From Bacteroidota bacterium (GTDB taxonomy: Bacteria; Bacteroidota; Bacteroidia; Bacteroidales; CAJPTX01): DNA of 9,377 bases. The notes under the pieces are model-generated. The model did no database searches, was not told where the DNA came from, and worked only from the letters and a program-made list of their open reading frames with translations. The stretch spans positions 1 to 9,377 of the forward strand of contig PDRH01000006.1 in NCBI GenBank assembly GCA_002748015.1. Reading direction: 5' to 3'. This document shows, piece after piece, positions 1 to 5,700 of the stretch (position 1 is its first letter; every line of letters begins with the position of its first letter). A program made the position numbers and the translations under genes.

Positions 1-2
1 AC

Positions 3-1013
3 GGTTTTGACCGTGTCCCCCAACCTGAGGGCGTACGCTTCGCCCTGCCCGCCGTTCGGGAGGACATCGCCCCCAGCCTGAAGTACGAGGTGTCGGAGCG
101 CCTGGCCGGGCGAGGCTTTCACGAGCTGATGGCCATCTCGCTCAACGCCCGGGGCGATTACGAGGGGATAGCCGCCTTCCCCCAGGAGAGCCTGGTGGGC
201 ATCGTCAACCCCCTTAGCGCAGACCTGAACGTACTTCGCCCCACCCTCGTGATGGGTGCGCTCGATGCCGTTGCGCGCAACGTGGCAAGGCAGCGCCCCA
301 ACCTCTCATTCTTCGAGTTCGGCAACGTCTTCGCCCTCACGGGAAAACCCTCGAGCAGGGAGCATCCCCTAGAGGCCTACAGCGAGCATAAGCGCCTGGC
401 CCTCACGCTGACGGGGATGAGCCACGAGGATAGCTGGCAGGGTAAGGGAAGTCCGGTGGACGTATTCACCCTCAAGGGGGAGATTCTCTCCATCCTCGGC
501 CTGTTCGGGGTGGGTGTGCACGACCTCAGCTACGGGGATGCCCCCGAAGGCCTCTACCAGCATGGCGCAACGCTCCTACAGGGTAAAACGGTGCTGGCAC
601 ACTTCGGCCTCGTAAGCCCATCACTGGCCAAACGGAAGAGCGTAAAGACCGAGGTCTACTTCGGTGAGATTGACTGGGAGGCCCTCATGGCCATTGCGCG
701 TAAGGGGCAGGAGGGCATCAAGGCGCTGCCCAAGTTCCCGGAAGTACGCCGTGACCTCGCGCTACTGCTCGATGCCAATGTCCGCTTTGCAGACCTAGCG
801 GCCAGCGCACTGAAAGCTGAGGGACGACTAATACAGCGCATCGGTCTCTTCGACGTGTACGAGGGTGAAAAGATCGCCGCAGGGAAGAAGTCGTACGCCC
901 TATCCTTCATCCTTCAGGACGAGAAGGGCACGCTCAACGACAAGGCGATAGACCGCTGCATGAAGAAACTCATCTCCACCTTCGAGCGGGAGTTCGGGGC
1001 GAGCCTACGGTAG
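3..1013 (+). CDS. pheT: Phenylalanyl-tRNA synthetase beta subunit, C-terminal 336 residues (5' end outside window)
   Basis: This is the beta chain of the cytoplasmic alpha2-beta2 enzyme that charges tRNA-Phe. The frame is open from base 3 to the TAG at 1011-1013, so the gene begins upstream of the window; the GTG at 90 is an internal Val codon, not a start. The fragment opens with GFDRVP, the conserved end of the B5-type domain. The catalytic-like beta core follows, with the family motif NPLSADLNVLRPTL and then FFEFGNVF. From about base 735 to the end lie 92 residues of a ferredoxin-fold anticodon-binding domain (FDX-ACB), starting FPEVRRDLALLLD and containing IGLFDVYEG and SYALSFILQD. The family is usually about 800 residues, so more than half is missing. 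No frameshift is visible. A hairpin terminator lies 60 bases downstream. Family assignment is near certain. Confidence 0.97.
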   Translation, partial: GFDRVPQPEGVRFALPAVREDIAPSLKYEVSERLAGRGFHELMAISLNARGDYEGIAAFPQESLVGIVNPLSADLNVLRPTLVMGALDAVARNVARQRPNLSFFEFGNVFALTGKPSSREHPLEAYSEHKRLALTLTGMSHEDSWQGKGSPVDVFTLKGEILSILGLFGVGVHDLSYGDAPEGLYQHGATLLQGKTVLAHFGLVSPSLAKRKSVKTEVYFGEIDWEALMAIARKGQEGIKALPKFPEVRRDLALLLDANVRFADLAASALKAEGRLIQRIGLFDVYEGEKIAAGKKSYALSFILQDEKGTLNDKAIDRCMKKLISTFEREFGASLR

Positions 1014-1072
1014 CACCCCCCAGGTACAATAGGGGCATGAGAAGATTTGCCCAGTAGTAAGACTATTTACGT

Positions 1073-1114
1073 ATAGCCCAGGCAAGGGAACCTTTCGCCT
1101 GGGCTATCGTTTTA
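1073..1114 (+). terminator. Rho-independent terminator of pheT
   Basis: An 11-base-pair stem, ATAGCCCAGGC (1073-1083) with GCCTGGGCTAT (1097-1107), can be extended inward by AAGG/CCTT. It is followed by CGTTTTA. It lies 60 bases after the pheT stop and about 130 bases before the ferritin start, so it separates the two units. Confidence 0.8.
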
Positions 1115-1164
1115 CTATTGAACTTCGCGAGAACGAGCACTACGGTCCCAGCGACCATTTTCTT

Positions 1165-1177
1165 AGGCACAGTGCCT
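1165..1177. promoter_or_regulatory. Short inverted repeat upstream of ferritin (possible operator)
   Basis: AGGCAC-A-GTGCCT is a perfect 6+1+6 inverted repeat about 70 bases before the ferritin start. No clear TAnnTTTG promoter element was found in 1115-1244, so its position relative to transcription start is unknown. It does not look like a Fur box. It may be an operator, a small RNA hairpin or chance. Confidence 0.25.
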
Positions 1178-1244
1178 GATGGAGTGAGGTGAGAGTTAGC
1201 ACAAGCGTTTAGAATGGCGAAGAGCCGAAAAAGGAGACAAGAGA

Positions 1245-1736
1245 ATGGAACTGACGAAGAGGATGCAGGATACGATCAACGAGCAGATCAACAAGGAGAT
1301 GTGGTCATCTAACCTTTACCTTTCCATGAGTGCGCACTGCTCCCATGTGGGGCTGAATGGCTTTGCCCACTGGATGACCCAGCAGGCGAGCGAGGAGATG
1401 AACCACGCCATGGATATGATGAAGTTCCTGCAGGATCGCGGAGGCAAGGTGGAGATTAAGGCGGTAGACGCAGTAGAAACCAAGTTTGGCGAGCCGCTGC
1501 AGATAGCCGAGGCGTTCTATGAGCATGAGTGCATGGTGAGCCAGATGATCCTAAACGTGGTACAGGTTGCCCGCGAGGAGAAGGACATGGCTACTGAGGA
1601 TTTCTTCTGGAAGTATGTAACCGAGCAGGTTGAAGAAGAGGCCAACGCCATGAAGATGGTGGATGAGTTCAAGCTGGCCATGGAAAGCCGTGGGGCAATC
1701 CTGTTCCTAGACCGCGAGCTGGGTGGCCGCAGCTAG
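1245..1736 (+). CDS. ftnA: Bacterial non-haem ferritin
   Basis: A 163-residue ferritin that oxidises Fe(II) and stores it as a ferric mineral inside a 24-subunit cytoplasmic shell. All ferroxidase ligands known from E. coli FtnA are present, each shifted by one: Glu18, Glu51, His54, Glu95, Gln128 and Glu131. Tyr25 and the third-site glutamates Glu50, Glu127 and Glu130 are also present. Visible motifs are EEMNHAMDM, YEHE and EQVEEE. There is no haem-ligand signature that would argue for bacterioferritin, and the length is normal for the family. The ATG at 1245 has an AGGAG (1232-1236) eight bases upstream, which fixes the start. The gene stands alone between two terminators. Ferritins are commonly controlled by iron or oxidative stress, but no such site is recognisable here. 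Confidence 0.96.
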   Translation: MELTKRMQDTINEQINKEMWSSNLYLSMSAHCSHVGLNGFAHWMTQQASEEMNHAMDMMKFLQDRGGKVEIKAVDAVETKFGEPLQIAEAFYEHECMVSQMILNVVQVAREEKDMATEDFFWKYVTEQVEEEANAMKMVDEFKLAMESRGAILFLDRELGGRS

Positions 1737-1762
1737 CATCCGAAAGGAGTAGCGAATTAATC

Positions 1763-1793
1763 AGAGCGGGCTGCGATGCAGCCCGCTCTTTTT
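1763..1793 (+). terminator. Rho-independent terminator of the ferritin gene
   Basis: A perfect 12-base-pair stem, AGAGCGGGCTGC (1763-1774) and GCAGCCCGCTCT (1778-1789), has a GAT loop and runs straight into TTTTT. It starts 27 bases after the ferritin stop. Confidence 0.92.
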
Positions 1794-1836
1794 GTATACC
1801 CAGCACGCAAAGAGCATGCACTTGGAAGTTATACTT

Positions 1837-1868
1837 TTTGTAAAAGCCGTCTCTTTTTAGTACATTTG
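1837..1868 (+). promoter_or_regulatory. Bacteroidetes-type promoter for the 85-residue protein gene
   Basis: TACATTTG (1861-1868) matches the Bacteroidetes -7 consensus TAnnTTTG exactly. A TTTG (1837-1840) sits 20 bases upstream at the place expected for the -33 element. Transcription should start near 1875, leaving a leader of roughly 37 bases before the ATG at 1912. Confidence 0.65.
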
Positions 1869-1911
1869 CCCTATAGTTAGATACAAACACTAAACGAAAG
1901 GGCAAAGGATT

Positions 1912-2169
1912 ATGAATGATGGTATGCCAGATAACACACAGGAACAAGCTGCACAAGCAGCCGAAGAGAGCGAAAAGGACCAGAGGAAGCAACAGGTCAA
2001 AGAGCAAATCAAGGAACGGGCTAAGCGTGAAGCAGGGTACGGTGTAGACCGCGCCATGGACAGCGGAGCTGATATGGTGGGCGAGAAGGTCTCTGAAATG
2101 ACCGAGGGGAAGGTCGGGCAGTTCACCATAACCCGCATTATCGATGCGATTAGGAACATCTTCCGCTAA
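1912..2169 (+). CDS. Small charged helical protein of unknown function (85 residues)
   Basis: I do not recognise this protein. It is rich in Glu, Lys, Gln, Arg and Ala in its first half (EESEKDQRKQQVKEQIKER), which predicts a long, soluble, possibly coiled-coil helix. A Gly/Asp/Met segment follows, then a more hydrophobic amphipathic tail ending ITRIIDAIRNIFR that could pack against a partner or a membrane. There is no Cys, no signal peptide and no transmembrane segment. The start at 1912 has AAAGGA (1904-1909) just upstream; an ATG three codons later is a possible alternative. A good promoter, an RBS and a strong terminator all frame the ORF, which supports a real, separately transcribed gene. 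The composition recalls small stress or stationary-phase proteins, but I see no convincing match to CsbD or similar families. Confidence 0.75.
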   Translation: MNDGMPDNTQEQAAQAAEESEKDQRKQQVKEQIKERAKREAGYGVDRAMDSGADMVGEKVSEMTEGKVGQFTITRIIDAIRNIFR

Positions 2170-2207
2170 CCGTATAGGCTCAAAGTAAAACAGCCCCACG
2201 AGTGGGT

Positions 2208-2246
2208 AGCCCCGCAGGCTGATAATCGTAGCCTGCGGGGCTTTTT
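2208..2246 (+). terminator. Strong rho-independent terminator after the 85-residue protein gene
   Basis: A perfect 13-base-pair stem, AGCCCCGCAGGCT (2208-2220) and AGCCTGCGGGGCT (2230-2242), has a 9-base loop and a TTTTT tail. A second AGCCCC at 2192-2197 could compete for the GGGGCT strand, but its distance and position after the gene suggest chance. Confidence 0.92.
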
Positions 2247-2373
2247 ATGACTCAGCGAAAGGTCTGCAACCTGTGACTGCCCGCCGTTTTTTCCGAATTT
2301 CAGGCTTTCGCTAGCATTTCTCGCAAAAAGTACTACTTTTACGAACCGTAAGACTAACCCAGAAACAATACCT

Positions 2374-3963
2374 ATGGAAACGGGAGCTACGGTACAATCA
2401 TATCAATACGACTATCTCATCGCCGGCTCGGGTCTTGCGGGTCTGGCCATAGCACTGGAGGCCGCCAAGCACGGACGCGTAGCCGTCCTCACCAAGCACT
2501 GGGTGCGCGACTCCAACTCATACCATGCACAGGGCGGAATAGCCGCCGTCACCGACCCGGAGGATACCGCCCAGGGGCACATAGCTGACACCCTCGCAGC
2601 TGGCCGAGGACTCTGCGACCTACCCGCGGTGGAGGCCCTGGTCAAGGAGGCACCAGAGCGCATACAGGAGCTCATAGATAGCGGCATGCACTTCGACCAC
2701 AAGAACGGGGAAATCGCCCTAGGCCTCGAAGGCGGCCACCACCACCGACGAATACTCCACGCAGGGGGCGATGCCACCGGGATGCTGACCACCAGCTTCG
2801 TAGCCGGCGAGGTCGCCAAGCAGTCCAACATCGACATCTACGAGAACCACTGCGTGCTCGAGACCCTCATAGACCAGGGCAAATGCTACGGACTCCGCGT
2901 ATGGGATACCAGCAACGGACAGGAGAGCATTTTCACGGCCAAGTACACCATGCTCGCGCTGGGTGGCACAGGGGCCATCTACCAGCGAACCACCAATCCC
3001 GAGACCACCGTCGGCGATAGCATAGCCCTAGCCTACAACGCAGGTTGCCAGATTACCGACCTAGAATTCATACAGTTCCACCCCACTGCCCTCTACATAG
3101 AGGGGCAACCCGCCTTCCTCATCTCTGAGGCGGTACGTGGCGAGGGCGCCCACCTCTACAACCAGAACAACGAGCGCTTCATGGCCGGCAAGTACCCCCT
3201 CGCCGAGCTAGAACCCCGGGACACCGTCGCCAAGGCCATATTCCGGGAGATACAGAACCAGGAGCTCCCCTACGTCTGGCTCGACCTCCGGCATCTCAAG
3301 CCCGAACTCATAGAACAGCGCTTCCCCACCATCAGCCGCTACTGCCACGAAAGGGGCTACGAACTCACTGACCGCATACCCATCGCACCGGCAGCCCACT
3401 ACATGGTCGGTGGCGTGCGCACCGACCTCCACGGCCAGACGGCCATCCCCAACCTCTACGCCGTCGGTGAGATGGCGAGCAACGGCCTCATGGGTGCCAA
3501 CCGCCTCGCCTCCAACTCCCTCATAGAGTGCCTCGTCTATGCCCACCGCGCCGTGCAGCATAGCCTCAGTCAGCCCCCTGCCACCGCACCCGAAGGCTTC
3601 GAGCCACAGTTCACCTTCGACCCCGACCTAGCTGGCACCTACGAAAGCACCCGCGCCAAGATAGCCGCCCTGCTCAACGCAAAGGTCGGCATCATACGCA
3701 GCGGCGAAACCCTGCAAGAGGCCCTCAAGCAGCTCGACAGCATGGAGTCCGACCTAGCCCTGAAGCCCAAGGAGTACAACTCCCACCAGCTACGCAACCT
3801 CTTCACCGTCGCCCGCCTCCTCATCACCGCCGCCCTCTACCGAGAGGAGAGCCGAGGTGGCCACTACCGGGAGGACTTCCCCGAGGAGCGCGAGGAGTTC
3901 AACTGCCACCTCACCCAGCAGAAAGGGCTGGATATAGCCAAAACCCCTGTCATCGACGGGTAG
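2374..3963 (+). CDS. nadB: L-aspartate oxidase
   Basis: A 529-residue flavoenzyme that oxidises L-aspartate to iminoaspartate with FAD. This is the first step of de novo NAD synthesis, and the product is passed to quinolinate synthase (NadA). The dinucleotide-binding GSGLAG sits at residues 18-23. Family motifs follow in order: HAQGGIAAV (51-59), EGGHHHRRILHAGGDATG (119-136), EFIQFHPTAL near 232, EAVRGEGAHL near 250, HYMVGGVRTD near 343 and NRLASNSLIECLVY near 375. These carry the substrate-binding Glu, His and Arg residues of the fumarate reductase/NadB family. A helical C-terminal domain closes the protein, and the length is typical. The ATG at 2374 lacks a clear Shine-Dalgarno, as is common in Bacteroidetes. 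nadA and nadC are not adjacent. Unusually, 18 of 32 Ile codons are ATA. Confidence 0.97.
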   Translation: METGATVQSYQYDYLIAGSGLAGLAIALEAAKHGRVAVLTKHWVRDSNSYHAQGGIAAVTDPEDTAQGHIADTLAAGRGLCDLPAVEALVKEAPERIQELIDSGMHFDHKNGEIALGLEGGHHHRRILHAGGDATGMLTTSFVAGEVAKQSNIDIYENHCVLETLIDQGKCYGLRVWDTSNGQESIFTAKYTMLALGGTGAIYQRTTNPETTVGDSIALAYNAGCQITDLEFIQFHPTALYIEGQPAFLISEAVRGEGAHLYNQNNERFMAGKYPLAELEPRDTVAKAIFREIQNQELPYVWLDLRHLKPELIEQRFPTISRYCHERGYELTDRIPIAPAAHYMVGGVRTDLHGQTAIPNLYAVGEMASNGLMGANRLASNSLIECLVYAHRAVQHSLSQPPATAPEGFEPQFTFDPDLAGTYESTRAKIAALLNAKVGIIRSGETLQEALKQLDSMESDLALKPKEYNSHQLRNLFTVARLLITAALYREESRGGHYREDFPEEREEFNCHLTQQKGLDIAKTPVIDG

Positions 3964-4003
3964 CAGAGGAAGCGTAAACCCTACACGATTTCCCTCTTTT
4001 AGA

Positions 4004-4043
4004 GCACGGGGTGTCGCCTAGGCGACACCCCGTGCATCATTTT
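4004..4043 (+). terminator. Palindromic terminator of nadB
   Basis: Bases 4004-4035 are a perfect 32-base palindrome: GCACGGGGTGTCGCC, its exact complement, and a TA centre. It is followed by ATCATTTTA. It lies 41 bases after the nadB stop. The stem is unusually stable and has no real loop, but its position and weak T-run fit termination. Confidence 0.75.
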
Positions 4044-4074
4044 AGCCCTACCTTAGCCGTCAGGAAAGGGGAAC

Positions 4075-4107
4075 ATGCCATGCGCAGCGCCCCAGTATAC
4101 AACCTAA
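4075..4107 (+). other. Ten-codon upstream ORF in frame with the cupin gene
   Basis: AGGAAAGGGG (4062-4071) is a strong Shine-Dalgarno-like run directly before ATG at 4075. That ATG opens MPCAAPQYTT and stops at TAA 4105-4107. The frame is the same as the cupin ORF, whose ATG follows 12 bases after this stop. It may be a leader peptide coupling translation into the cupin gene, or a chance ORF. Nothing in the peptide suggests a specific attenuation mechanism. Confidence 0.3.
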
Positions 4108-4119
4108 AGCAATAGCCAT

Positions 4120-4449
4120 ATGGATAAGCAATTCTTCAACGCCGCCACCGCCTATACGCTCTCCGACTCCGTCGACTACGCCCCCCAGTCCATCGTCAGC
4201 CGCATCATCAAGCAGAACGACCGCGGCGGCCTCACCCTCTTCGCCTTCGACGCAGGGCAAGGCCTTAGCGAGCACACCGCCCCCTTCGATGCGATAGTAC
4301 AGGTTGTGGAGGGCACAGCCACCATCCTCATTGACGGTAAGCCCCACGAGGTCGCCGCCGGGCAGTTCATCATCATGCCCGCCAACGTGCCCCACGCCGT
4401 TGAGGCCAAGCAGCCCTTCAAGATGCTGCTATCAATGATCAAGGCCTAG
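4120..4449 (+). CDS. Small single-domain cupin protein
   Basis: A 109-residue cytoplasmic protein made of one conserved cupin beta-barrel (Cupin_2 type). The first cupin motif is LSEHTAPFDAIVQVVEGTA (residues 49-67), with His52 and Glu64. The second is GQFIIMPANVPHAVEA (81-96), with the metal-type His92. The usual second His of motif 1 is missing (HTA instead of HxH), as in many short cupins of this subgroup, so metal binding is possible but not certain. The substrate is unknown: such proteins range from enzymes to sugar or small-molecule sensors. The ATG at 4120 has no Shine-Dalgarno, but it matches the usual short N-terminus, and an in-frame stop at 4105 excludes an upstream start. The gene is monocistronic, between the nadB terminator and its own. 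Confidence 0.9.
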   Translation: MDKQFFNAATAYTLSDSVDYAPQSIVSRIIKQNDRGGLTLFAFDAGQGLSEHTAPFDAIVQVVEGTATILIDGKPHEVAAGQFIIMPANVPHAVEAKQPFKMLLSMIKA

Positions 4450-4471
4450 AAGCCCCACCACCCCACCGCGG

Positions 4472-4505
4472 AAAGGGTAGCGTACGGGAGTGCGCTGCCC
4501 TTTTT
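4472..4505 (+). terminator. Rho-independent terminator of the cupin gene
   Basis: AAAGGGTAGCG (4472-4482) pairs with CGCTGCCCTTT (4493-4503) through 11 pairs including one G-U. The loop has 10 bases and the T-run is TTTTT (4501-4505). It begins 23 bases after the cupin stop. Confidence 0.88.
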
Positions 4506-4576
4506 GCATATCCACCACGCACCTTGCCACCTACACCACCGCCAGCCCGCCATTTATCAACTAGACCACCCCGAGC

Positions 4577-4607
4577 TTGATAGAGCGAATAAAGATAGGT
4601 ACATTTG
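4577..4607 (+). promoter_or_regulatory. Bacteroidetes-type promoter for the lipoprotein pair
   Basis: TACATTTG (4600-4607) is a perfect TAnnTTTG -7 element, with TTG (4577-4579) 20 bases upstream. The leader before ATG 4635 would be about 22 bases and contains GGAGGG (4623-4628). The ten bases TACATTTGCC are identical to those of the promoter at 1861. Confidence 0.62.
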
Positions 4608-4634
4608 CCAATAAACCATATCGGAGGGCTGGCC

Positions 4635-5166
4635 ATGCGGAAAATCTATCTTCTCCGACTCTGTAGCCTACTACTCCCACTGGTCGCCTGCCAGAAGGAG
4701 GAGGTGAATAGAGATGATGCACAAACCGAGATCATCGGGGATTTTGGGCTCATAGACAAAACGCGTACTGAAGCTACAGCTTCGAACGCAAGCACCAGCC
4801 CATCCCCATACTCGACCTCAAGGTGGAGCTATACACCATGCCCCTCCCCGGGGTCTACGAAAAGGTCTACCATCCCCTGGCGGCATGCCAATACGGCTAT
4901 AGCAAGTCCTACCGATACAACGAAATCAATTTCGGCTTCGACGAGCCAACGAGCGGAGAGCGCGGGATTTCAGTACTCTATATTTCCATAAACGGAGGGA
5001 GGAAGAACCTACTCGAAATGACCAGCGTGCTAAATCCGGAGTACCAGGAGTACGAGCGGGTATCAGTCCGCCTCAACGGGGGAAGGTCATATGGCAGGAG
5101 CCGGACCGCACCGACACCCCGTGCCTTCAGCTGGCGGACGACGGCCTACTAAGCTACGAGGAGTAG
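4635..5166 (+). pseudogene. Surface-type lipoprotein gene split by two frameshifts
   Basis: The ATG at 4635, with GGAGGG upstream, starts a lipoprotein signal peptide: a basic MRK start, a hydrophobic core, and LVAC with lipidated Cys19. QKEE follows the Cys and resembles the Bacteroidetes surface-export signal. The meaningful frame changes twice. Near 4772-4800 reading moves by one base from the start frame, giving YSFERKHQPIPILDLKVELY and beyond. At the GGGGG run (4078 bases into neither gene, at bases 5078-5082) it moves again, giving KVIWQEPDRTDTPCLQLADD to the TAG at 5164-5166. Each shift equals a one-base loss (or two-base gain). Repaired, the protein would be about 177 residues. Unrepaired, the start frame continues as Ser/Thr/Pro-rich nonsense to 4991. 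The family is unknown, with beta-strand-like composition. Sequencing error is an alternative to true decay. Confidence 0.72.
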
Positions 5167-5230
5167 ACCACCTATAGTCCGCAGCACTCAATCACGACAA
5201 TCCCAAAAGGCAAACCAAGACTCTACCCGC

Positions 5231-5452
5231 ATGCGAAGAAGACACCTACTCTACATCCTTGCGCTACTCCTCCCGCTCATAGCATGCACCAAGGAGGTGA
5301 CCATAGAGAACAAGCCCTGGCCAGACCCCGAACCCGGAATGGAGGGAATAGTGGAAGACTTCTTCCTCTGCCTCATCCTCGAGGACGAGGGGCAGCCACT
5401 CACCACGGCAAAGCTCCAGGTTGAGCTGTATACAGAGAACCAAGGGGAATAA
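5231..5452 (+). CDS. Short lipoprotein, paralogue of the upstream lipoprotein (possibly truncated)
   Basis: A 73-residue ORF with a clear lipoprotein signal: MRRR, a Leu-rich core, and LIAC with Cys19 at exactly the same position as in the upstream gene. TKEV follows the Cys. Two stretches match the upstream protein: IVEDFFL against IIGDFGL, and QPLTTAKLQVELYT against QPIPILDLKVELYT. The ORF then ends abruptly (ENQGE, stop), where the upstream relative continues for about 100 more residues. It is therefore either a truncated copy or a naturally short relative. No Shine-Dalgarno is visible, and it lies 64 bases after the upstream gene, so both may share the promoter at 4577-4607. A hairpin terminator follows 43 bases after the stop. 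No function is known to me. Confidence 0.6.
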   Translation: MRRRHLLYILALLLPLIACTKEVTIENKPWPDPEPGMEGIVEDFFLCLILEDEGQPLTTAKLQVELYTENQGE

Positions 5453-5495
5453 GACTAGGCCCTGCACAATTACCCGCCTAGCAAGCCAAAACAGC

Positions 5496-5523
5496 AATGG
5501 GGCGACCTTTCGGTCGCCCCATT
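5496..5523. terminator. Bidirectional hairpin between converging lipoprotein and gpmA genes
   Basis: A perfect 12-base-pair stem, AATGGGGCGACC (5496-5507) and GGTCGCCCCATT (5512-5523). On the plus strand the loop is TTTC and the tail TTACTTG. On the minus strand the loop is GAAA, a GNRA tetraloop, and the tail GCTGTTTTGG. Both T-tracts are modest. Its place between converging genes suits a shared terminator. Confidence 0.7.
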
Positions 5524-5545
5524 TACTTGCGTTCCATCTCCATGC

Positions 5546-5572
5546 TAGGCATGCGGCAAGCCGCTATGCCTA
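5546..5572. repeat. Imperfect inverted repeat downstream of gpmA
   Basis: TAGGCAT plus GCGG (5546-5556) pairs with CCGC plus ATGCCTA (5561-5572) around a CAAG loop, with one bulged T at 5565. No T-run follows on either strand, so it is not a standard terminator. It could protect the gpmA transcript end or be a repeat element. The rest of 5573-5700 shows nothing recognisable. Confidence 0.45.
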
Positions 5573-5700
5573 CGGGCTCGCCGTCTACCCAATGCGCCGA
5601 ATAGAGGCCATTTATTTCGGACAAGCACCCCGGAGCGGCAGTCGGTTCTCCGCGCCGCCAATAAGCCGAATTGCGCTACACCAACAACGCCGTTCCTCCC

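Noticed and set aside
1037..1057. Six-codon ORF (MRRFAQ) between pheT and its terminator
   Set aside because: There is no Shine-Dalgarno, it is very short, and it lies in the 3' untranslated part of pheT; nothing supports expression.
1669..2199. A 176-codon minus-strand frame with a hydrophobic segment
   Set aside because: It runs antisense over the ferritin end, its terminator and the 85-residue gene, both of which have better support. The hydrophobic part is the complement of the charged helix.
2306..2341. Possible nadB promoter with TACTTTTA at 2334-2341
   Set aside because: It has one mismatch to TAnnTTTG at the key G, and no TTG/TTTG lies at the right distance, so I did not list it as a feature.
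4605..4634. Earlier TTG start for the first lipoprotein
   Set aside because: The TTG is part of the -7 promoter element itself. The ATG at 4635 has GGAGGG upstream and gives a proper lipoprotein signal peptide.
4695..4755. AAGGAGGAGGTGA followed by ATGATG, looking like a perfect translation start inside the first lipoprotein
   Set aside because: The run encodes the Lys-Glu-Glu-Val after the lipidated Cys, and the second lipoprotein has AAGGAGGTGA at the same coding place without any ATG. The ORF it would start is only 13 codons.
5550..5650. Weak resemblance of a plus-strand translation (RYAYGLAVY ... YFG ... P-R-SG) to the middle of the first lipoprotein (QYGYSKSYRY ... NFG ... PTSG)
   Set aside because: It lies beyond the terminator of the second lipoprotein, overlaps an inverted repeat and has too few matches to separate from chance. 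A translated alignment with statistics would be needed.
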